From NCBI RefSeq assembly GCF_018604545.1, contig NZ_CP075896.1, positions 1,860,001 through 1,924,000 of the forward strand: DNA of 64,000 bases, written 5' to 3'. This stretch comes from Streptomyces koelreuteriae (GTDB taxonomy: Bacteria > Actinomycetota > Actinomycetes > Streptomycetales > Streptomycetaceae). Each line of letters opens with the position of its first letter. Position 1 is the first letter of the stretch. The notes beneath the pieces are model-generated. The model had not been told where the DNA came from, made no database searches, and saw only the letters and a program-made list of their open reading frames with translations. Below are positions 59,144 through 64,000 of this stretch, piece after piece. The position numbers and the translations under genes were made by a program.

Positions 59144-60376
59144 TCAGATGGGCAGCGTGACTCGCATCACGAGCCCACCTCCCTCCCGCGGCTGGGCGTA
59201 GATGTGCCCGCCGTGCGCCCGGGCCACGGACCGGACGATGGACAGGCCGAGGCCTACGCCCTTGTCGCTGCCCGTGCGCTCCGTGCGCAGCCGCCGGAAC
59301 GGCTCGAAGAGGTTGTCGATCTCGTACGCCGGTACGACCGGGCCCGTGTTCGAGACGACCAGGATCGCCTGGCCGTGCTGGATCTCGGTGGTGACCTCGA
59401 CCCAGCCGTCCTCGGCCACGTTGTAGCGCACGGCGTTCTGCACCAGGTTGAGCGCGATCCGCTCCAGCAGCACGCCGTTGCCCTGGACGACCGCGGGCTT
59501 CTGTTCGCCACGGATCCGCACGCCCTTGTCCTCGGCCTCGCCGTGCACCTGGTCGATCGCCTGCGAGGCGACCTCGGCGAGGTCCACCGGCCCCCGCTCC
59601 ACGATCTGGTTGTCGCTGCGGGCGAGCAGCAGCAGGCCCTCGACGAGCTGCTCGCTGCGCTCGTTGGTGGCCAGCAGCGTTTTTCCGAGCTGCTGGAGCT
59701 CCACCGGCGCGCCCGGGTCGGACAGATGCACCTCCAGGAGCGTGCGGTTGATCGCCAGCGGCGTCCGCAGCTCGTGCGAGGCGTTGCCGACGAAGCGCTG
59801 CTGGGCGGTGAAGGCGCGCTGCAGCCGCTCCAGCATGTCGTCGAAGGTGTCCGCCAGCTCCTTCAGCTCGTCGTCCGGGCCGTCCAGCTCGATCCGGCGG
59901 GACAGGTCGGAGCCCGCCACCGTACGGGCGGTACGGGTGATGCGGCCCAGCGGCGACAGGACCCGGCCGGCCATCGCGTAGCCGAAGGCGAAGGCGATGA
60001 CCGCCAGGCCCAGCAAGGCCAGGAGCGAGCGGCTGAGCAGGTTGTCCAGGGCGTGCTGGCGCTGGTCGTTGACGCAGCGGTTCATGGCCTCGTTGAACTC
60101 GCTGGGCGAGGCCTGGCCGGGCAGATTGCAGATGTCGCTGGTGACCTTGCCCTCGACGATCTTGAACGGCAGCTCGCTGCCCACGTTGAGCGCCTGCGCG
60201 GCCAGCAGGTAGATGATCGACAGCAGCAGGATGCCGGCGATCAGGAACATGCCGCCGTAGAGCAGCGTGAGCCGTATGCGGATGGTCGGGCGCAGCCACG
60301 GGATGGGCGGCGCGGGCCTTCTGGGGTCCCAGGTGGGCTTCGGGGGCGCCTGCGGGGGCGCGGGAGTCGCTGCCAC
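59144..60376 (-). CDS. cutS: CutS sensor histidine kinase
   Basis: A 410-aa kinase. Two helices (about 34-60 and 114-138) bracket a small extracytoplasmic sensor with two cysteines (Cys83, Cys101 in DICNLPG and NRCVNDQ). HAMP near 140-190; HisKA with FVGNASHELRTPLAINRTLLEVH (His201); HATPase N-box LNLVQNAVRYN, G1 VSNTGPVVP, G2 KGVGLGLSIVRSVARAHGG. This is the S. lividans CutS type, first studied for repression of antibiotic production. The Cys pair could sense disulfide or redox stress outside the cell. Its GTG lies 6 bases after the cutR stop. Confidence 0.93.
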   Translation of the reverse strand: MAATPAPPQAPPKPTWDPRRPAPPIPWLRPTIRIRLTLLYGGMFLIAGILLLSIIYLLAAQALNVGSELPFKIVEGKVTSDICNLPGQASPSEFNEAMNRCVNDQRQHALDNLLSRSLLALLGLAVIAFAFGYAMAGRVLSPLGRITRTARTVAGSDLSRRIELDGPDDELKELADTFDDMLERLQRAFTAQQRFVGNASHELRTPLAINRTLLEVHLSDPGAPVELQQLGKTLLATNERSEQLVEGLLLLARSDNQIVERGPVDLAEVASQAIDQVHGEAEDKGVRIRGEQKPAVVQGNGVLLERIALNLVQNAVRYNVAEDGWVEVTTEIQHGQAILVVSNTGPVVPAYEIDNLFEPFRRLRTERTGSDKGVGLGLSIVRSVARAHGGHIYAQPREGGGLVMRVTLPI

Positions 60377-60382
60377 GGGGGA

Positions 60383-61036
60383 TCAGATCCGGTAGCCGGA
60401 GCCGGGGACGGTGACGATGACGGGCGGCTCGCCGAGCTTGCGGCGCAGGGTCATGACGGTCACCCGCACGACGTTCGTGAACGGGTCGGTGTTCTCGTCC
60501 CAGGCCTTCTCCAGCAGCTGCTCCGCCGAGACGACGGCGCCCTCGCTGCGCATCAGCACCTCGAGGACGGCGAACTCCTTGGGCGCGAGCTGGACCTCCT
60601 TGCCGTCGCGGAAGACCTCGCGGCGGTTGGGGTCGAGCTTGATGCCGGAGCGCTCCAGCACGGGCGGCAGGGGCACGCTGGTGCGCCGGCCGAGGGCCCG
60701 CACGCGCGCGATGAGCTCGCTGAACGCGAAGGGCTTGGGCAGATAGTCGTCGGCACCGATCTCCAGGCCCTCGACCCGGTCGCTGACATCGCCGGAGGCC
60801 GTGAGCATCAGCACGCGGGTGGGCATGCCGAGCTCGACGATCTTGCGGCAGACGTCGTCGCCGTGCACGAGCGGGAGGTCGCGGTCGAGGACGACCACGT
60901 CGTAGTCGTTGACGCCGATGCGCTCCAGGGCGGCCGCACCGTCGTACACGACGTCGACGGCCATGGCCTCCCGGCGCAGTCCGGTGGCCACCGCATCGGC
61001 GAGCAGTTGCTCGTCCTCGACGACGAGTACGCGCAC
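60383..61036 (-). CDS. cutR: CutR response regulator
   Basis: A 217-aa OmpR-family regulator. Receiver MRVLVVEDEQLLADAVATGLRREAMAVDVVYDG, phospho-acceptor in DVVVLDRDLPLVHGDDV, Lys in DDYLPKPFAFSELIARV. Winged helix from about 125 with RREVFRDGKEVQLAPKEFAVLEVLM and VVRVTVMTLRRKLGEPPVIVTVPGSGYRI. It starts the cutRS operon; the 438-bp upstream gap separates it from a small divergent gene. Confidence 0.95.
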   Translation of the reverse strand: MRVLVVEDEQLLADAVATGLRREAMAVDVVYDGAAALERIGVNDYDVVVLDRDLPLVHGDDVCRKIVELGMPTRVLMLTASGDVSDRVEGLEIGADDYLPKPFAFSELIARVRALGRRTSVPLPPVLERSGIKLDPNRREVFRDGKEVQLAPKEFAVLEVLMRSEGAVVSAEQLLEKAWDENTDPFTNVVRVTVMTLRRKLGEPPVIVTVPGSGYRI

Positions 61037-61474
61037 GTCCCTAGTCCTTCCTCATGTCCACCCGCGCGGCGCTTCACGGGCGCATGCGGGCAGGGGTCTT
61101 CGACGGTCTGTTGGTGTGTTGCCCTCCATCCTGCCCTTTTCGGCCATAAGTCGGAGGTAAGGCGGGTGAGGGAGAGGTCGGGCCCGGGTGTGAGCGCGGG
61201 TGCGGGCGCGGGGAATAGGAGATTTTCTCCTCCGGTTAGGTTTCCACGGAAGAGAGCTTGGGGAGGACGGCTTTACATCCCACGATCACACTCTGCTGGT
61301 ACCGCGCCACCATGCGGTGCGCATCAATCCGCTTTTCCGCAGAGCGGGCGTGGGTGTCCGGCACCGCCGCCGCCCAGCAGAGCGGCGCTGGGCATCCACC
61401 GGAGGCGTGATCGTCCCTTCCGAACGGCACACCCCCGTGCCGACGACCCACGACCCAGGACGAGGGGGCGCAGC
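61037..61474. other. 438-bp gap between cutR and a small gene
   Basis: Divergent promoter region. No gene was supported. From 61130 to 61245 the sequence is less GC-rich (ATTTTCTCC near 61216), likely containing the cutR promoter on the minus strand. The right part contains stacked C/G tracts but no clear hairpin or known riboswitch pattern. Confidence 0.4.
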
Positions 61475-61648
61475 ATGGACGCATTCACCGCAGGACTTCT
61501 GCAGCGCATAAGGGCGACCGAGTCCGATCTGTCCCGGGCTCGAGACGAGGGCGACGACTTCCTCGTCGAAGTGGAGCAGGGCGAGCTCGACGACCTGCGC
61601 CGCCTCGCCGCCGAGCACGGTGTGGAGGTCAGCGCAGCGAGCGTCTGA
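61475..61648 (+). CDS. Small conserved protein of unknown function
   Basis: 57 aa, almost entirely helical: FTAGLLQRIRATESDLSRARDEGDDFLVEVEQGELDDLRRLAAEHGVEV. The heptad-like pattern suggests a small coiled coil. GGGGG precedes the ATG by 6 bases. It faces away from cutR and is followed by a very strong terminator. Function unknown; similar small proteins sit next to cutRS in other streptomycetes as far as I recall. Confidence 0.8.
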   Translation: MDAFTAGLLQRIRATESDLSRARDEGDDFLVEVEQGELDDLRRLAAEHGVEVSAASV

Positions 61649-61659
61649 CTCAAGGCGTA

Positions 61660-61700
61660 CGAAGCGGGCCCCGGCGAATCCAGCGCCGGGGCCCGCTTCG
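61660..61700. terminator. Strong bidirectional terminator
   Basis: Perfect 16-bp stem CGAAGCGGGCCCCGGC/GCCGGGGCCCGCTTCG with a 9-base loop between the convergent small gene and the inositol monophosphatase gene. Confidence 0.85.
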
Positions 61701-61769
61701 TCGTCGTACGGGCTCGTTCACCAGGTGTTCAGCCCGGCGTGGGCCGTCGTACGCCGGTCCGCGCCGCCC

Positions 61770-62585
61770 TCAGTCGTGCCACGCGCCGAAGTCCTCCAGG
61801 AGGCGCTGGAAGGGTTCGAAGACACCCGGGGTCCCCGCGACCGTCAGATCACCCGACGGGCGTTCTCCGGGGCGTCCACCGGTCAGGGCGCCCGCCTCCC
61901 GGGCGATGAGGTCACCCGCCGCCAGGTCCCAGGCGTGCAGACCGCGCTCGTAGTAGCCGTCGAGGCGTCCCGCGGCCAGGTCGCACAGGTCGACCGCGGC
62001 CGAGCCGCCGCGCCGGATGTCGCGCAGCAGCGGGATCAGCCGCTGGGCGACCTCGGCCTGGTGGGTGCGGACCTCGGTGACGTAGTTGAAGCCCGTCGAG
62101 ACCAGCGCCTGGTCCAGGGGCGGCGCGGGGCGGCAGGCCAGCCGGCGCTCGCCGTCCCAGGCTCCCGTGGCCCAGGCGCCGCCGCCGCGCACGGCGTGGA
62201 ACGTCTCGCCGCGCATCGGGGCCGTGACCACTCCGACGACGGTCTCGCCGTCCTGCTCGGCGGCGATGGAGACGGACCAGGTGGGCAGCCCGTACAGGTA
62301 GTTGACCGTGCCGTCGAGCGGGTCGACGACCCAGCGGATGCCGCTGGTGCCCTCCGTGGAGGCGCCCTCCTCGCCGAGGATGCCGTCGTCCGGGCGGCGC
62401 TCGGCGATCAGGCCGGTGATCAGCTTCTCGGCCGCGATGTCCATCTCCGTGACGACGTCGATGGGGCTGGACTTGGTCGCGGCGACCGCCAGGTCGGCCG
62501 GGCGCCCGTCCCGCAGCAGGGCGCCGGCGCGGCGGGCGGCCTCCTGGGCGAGGTCGAGCAGGTCCGAGTGCAGGGGGTCGGTCAC
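61770..62585 (-). CDS. Inositol monophosphatase family phosphatase
   Basis: A 271-aa Mg-dependent, Li-sensitive-type phosphatase. Metal motifs: GEEGASTEG (E-E), WVVDPLDGTVNYLYGLPTWSVSIA (DPLDGT, about 87-110) and AWDLAAGDLIAREAGA (WD, about 218-233). FNYVTEVRTHQAEVAQRLIPLLRDIRRGGSAAVDLCDLAAGRLDGYYERGLHAWD is the usual C-terminal half. Natural substrates can be inositol phosphate, fructose-1,6-bisphosphate or nucleotide phosphates. GTG 62585 has GAGGAG just upstream and lies 8 bp after the ferrochelatase stop, so they share an operon. Confidence 0.92.
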   Translation of the reverse strand: MTDPLHSDLLDLAQEAARRAGALLRDGRPADLAVAATKSSPIDVVTEMDIAAEKLITGLIAERRPDDGILGEEGASTEGTSGIRWVVDPLDGTVNYLYGLPTWSVSIAAEQDGETVVGVVTAPMRGETFHAVRGGGAWATGAWDGERRLACRPAPPLDQALVSTGFNYVTEVRTHQAEVAQRLIPLLRDIRRGGSAAVDLCDLAAGRLDGYYERGLHAWDLAAGDLIAREAGALTGGRPGERPSGDLTVAGTPGVFEPFQRLLEDFGAWHD

Positions 62586-62593
62586 AAGGCTCC

Positions 62594-63721
62594 TCACGCG
62601 TAGGTGCTGTCGGCGCCCGCCGCGGCGGGCCGGGGGGCGCGGGCCGGGCAGCAGCCGACCGGGCAGAGGTCGTGGCTCGCCCCGAGGGCGCCGAGGGCGC
62701 ACGGGGTGACCTCCTGCCCGCGCTCGGCGGCGGCCCGCTCCACGATGAGTTCGCGGACGGCGGCGGCGAACCGGGGGTCGGCACCGACGGTGGCCGAGCG
62801 GCGCATCGGCAGCCCCAGCTCCTCGGCCTTCGCCCTCGCCTCCGTGTCGAGGTCGTACAGGACCTCCATGTGGTCGGAGACGAACCCGATGGGCGCGATC
62901 ACGACGGCCGGGACACCGGCCGCGTGCCGCTCCTCCAGGTGGTCGCAGATGTCGGGCTCCAGCCACGGGATGTGCGGGGCGCCGGACCGCGACTGGTAGA
63001 CGAGCTGCCAGGGGTGGTCGACGCCGGTGCGCTCCCGGACGGCGTCCGCGATCAGCTTCGCCGCGTCCAGGTGCTGCCGGACGTAGGCGCCGCCGTCGCC
63101 GTGGTCCCGGGCGGGCCCGGAGGTGTCGGCGGAGGCCGTCGGGATCGAGTGGGTCGAGAAGGCGAGGTGCGCCCCGTCCCGGACGTCCTCGTCGAGCTCG
63201 GCGAGAGAGCGGAGCACCCCGTCGATCATGGGCTCCAGGAAGCCCGGGTGGTTGAAGTAGTGCCGCAGCTTGTCGACCCGGGGCAGCTCCAGGCCCTCGC
63301 TCTCCAGGGCCGCGAGTGCGTCGGCGAGGTTCTCGCGGTACTGGCGGCAGCCCGAGTAGGAGGCGTAGGCGCTGGTGGCGAGGACCAGGACGCGGCGGCG
63401 CCCGTCGCGGACCATCTCGCGCAGGGTGTCCGTCAGGTACGGCGCCCAGTTGCGGTTGCCCCAGTAGACCGGCAGGTCGAGGCCGTGGTCGGCGAAGTCC
63501 TTGCGCAGGGCGTCCAGCAGGGCGCGGTTCTGGTCGTTGATGGGGCTGACCCCGCCGAACAGGAAGTAGTGCTGCCCGACTTCCTTGAGGCGTTCCTTGG
63601 GGATGCCACGCCCGCGCGTCACGTTCTCCAGGAACGGGACCACGTCGTCCGGGCCTTCCGGGCCGCCGAAGGAGAGCAGCAGCAGGGCGTCGTAGGGGGT
63701 GACATCGCGCGCGTCTGGCAT
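62594..63721 (-). CDS. cpfC: Coproporphyrin III ferrochelatase with Fe-S tail
   Basis: A 375-aa ferrochelatase inserting Fe2+ into coproporphyrin III in the actinobacterial haem pathway (formerly hemH). Core: [25 protein letters not shown] (10-34), [24 protein letters not shown] (113-136), and the metal/porphyrin His in [11 protein letters not shown]. The C-terminus adds Cys341, Cys353, Cys357 and Cys358 (PCALGAL and DLCPVGCCP), which with Cys125 are the [2Fe-2S] ligands found in actinobacterial enzymes. AGGA lies 7 bases before the ATG. Confidence 0.95.
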   Translation of the reverse strand: MPDARDVTPYDALLLLSFGGPEGPDDVVPFLENVTRGRGIPKERLKEVGQHYFLFGGVSPINDQNRALLDALRKDFADHGLDLPVYWGNRNWAPYLTDTLREMVRDGRRRVLVLATSAYASYSGCRQYRENLADALAALESEGLELPRVDKLRHYFNHPGFLEPMIDGVLRSLAELDEDVRDGAHLAFSTHSIPTASADTSGPARDHGDGGAYVRQHLDAAKLIADAVRERTGVDHPWQLVYQSRSGAPHIPWLEPDICDHLEERHAAGVPAVVIAPIGFVSDHMEVLYDLDTEARAKAEELGLPMRRSATVGADPRFAAAVRELIVERAAAERGQEVTPCALGALGASHDLCPVGCCPARAPRPAAAGADSTYA

Positions 63722-63840
63722 GAGTCGATCCTGCCACCCTGCACTGACACCCGGGAAACGGCGGGGTGACACCCGCGCGGCAGCCGGGCCGGGACGGATC
63801 CGGGGCTGAGTCCGCCCGGGTGGAACGATCCGCTCCGGGC

Positions 63841-63871
63841 GTAAGCTGTGTCGACTGCGTTCGCAGCTTAC
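63841..63871. repeat. Inverted repeat upstream of the MFS gene
   Basis: 8-bp arms GTAAGCTG/CAGCTTAC separated by 15 bp, ending 20 bp before the TTG of the MFS gene. Position fits an operator or a short attenuator. The region is AT-richer than its surroundings. Confidence 0.55.
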
Positions 63872-63891
63872 TGAGCCCTTCGGAGAACCCG

Positions 63892-64000
63892 TTGCCCAGC
63901 CCTTACCGCGCTCTGTTCGCAGCCCCAGGCTCCAAGGGTTTCTCCGCCGCGGGCTTCCTCGGTCGCATCCCGGTGTCGATGATGGGCATCGGCGTGGTCA
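63892..64000 (+). CDS. MFS transporter, N-terminal part
   Basis: The first 36 codons reach the window end: [20 protein letters not shown] then [16 protein letters not shown]. This matches the start of MFS transporters that lie beside ferrochelatase genes in streptomycetes. TTG start with GGAG 6 bases upstream. Substrate unknown, though a porphyrin/haem-related role has been supposed from the neighbourhood. Confidence 0.75.
   Translation, partial: MPSPYRALFAAPGSKGFSAAGFLGRIPVSMMGIGVV

Overview
The window is 64 kb of a very GC-rich actinobacterial chromosome, almost certainly Streptomyces. The coding style fits: third-position GC is extreme, GTG and TTG starts are frequent, and many genes overlap as ATGA or GTGA. 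So does the gene content: a LAL-type LuxR regulator, many two-component pairs, DUF3159/DUF3710/DUF3093/DUF4193 proteins, CutRS, and a coproporphyrin ferrochelatase with an actinobacterial Fe-S tail. No rRNA, tRNA, CRISPR array, intact insertion sequence or prophage was seen. All assignments come from reading the sequence; no database search was run.

Layout. (1) 0-7.1 kb: the end of a secreted DUF4232-like protein, then a LAL regulator with a DUF2255 gene and a divergent operon for an MFS exporter, a carotenoid/stilbene cleavage oxygenase and a SRPBCC protein. An almost identical 24-bp element lies exactly 31 bp before the ATG of the DUF2255 and MFS genes. (2) 7.2-10.6 kb: a CinA-type amidohydrolase and two mannosyltransferase-like envelope proteins with a tiny coupled ORF between them. 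(3) 10.6-15.5 kb: a NarL/DesK-type two-component system divergent from a MacB/FtsX-type ABC exporter. (4) 15.6-18 kb: MerR and a SulP transporter around a 24-bp perfect palindrome. (5) 18-26.4 kb: an epimerase, an OmpR-type two-component system, and a tightly overlapping glycosyltransferase, DUF2064 and methyltransferase set, facing a membrane protein, a membrane-anchored molybdopterin oxidoreductase and a polytopic membrane protein. (6) 26.4-30.6 kb: a flavodoxin-fold reductase, a secreted DUF4394 protein, a small HATPase and a second molybdopterin oxidoreductase.

(7) 30.6-36.4 kb is the most unusual part. A caspase-family protease is translationally coupled to a protein matching the effector-associated constant component EACC1. 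They follow a 407-aa protein of unknown function and a membrane protein, with a SUKH-like gene downstream and another membrane protein upstream. Short tandem repeats fill the gap before EACC1. This looks like a counter-invader or programmed-death type conflict module. (8) 36.4-40.6 kb: a secreted tripeptidyl-aminopeptidase-like hydrolase and a divergent MerR gene, each behind a 19-bp-spacer promoter with the same operator, then a SPFH/NfeD pair. (9) 40.6-41.8 kb is a gene graveyard with remnants of an alkylsulfatase, a polytopic membrane protein related to the one at 25 kb, and a SRPBCC protein.

(10) From about 42 kb to the end the content is conserved housekeeping: a TRAM/RumA-type RNA methyltransferase, a KimA-like potassium transporter beside two TrkA-domain proteins, DUF3159 and OB-fold genes, KdpDE without kdpFABC, an alginate lyase-like enzyme, then DUF3710, dut, a thioesterase, DUF3093, an EcsC-like gene, DUF4193, cutRS, an inositol monophosphatase family enzyme, coproporphyrin ferrochelatase and the start of an MFS gene. 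The left two thirds are mostly accessory or lineage-variable; the right third is stable core.
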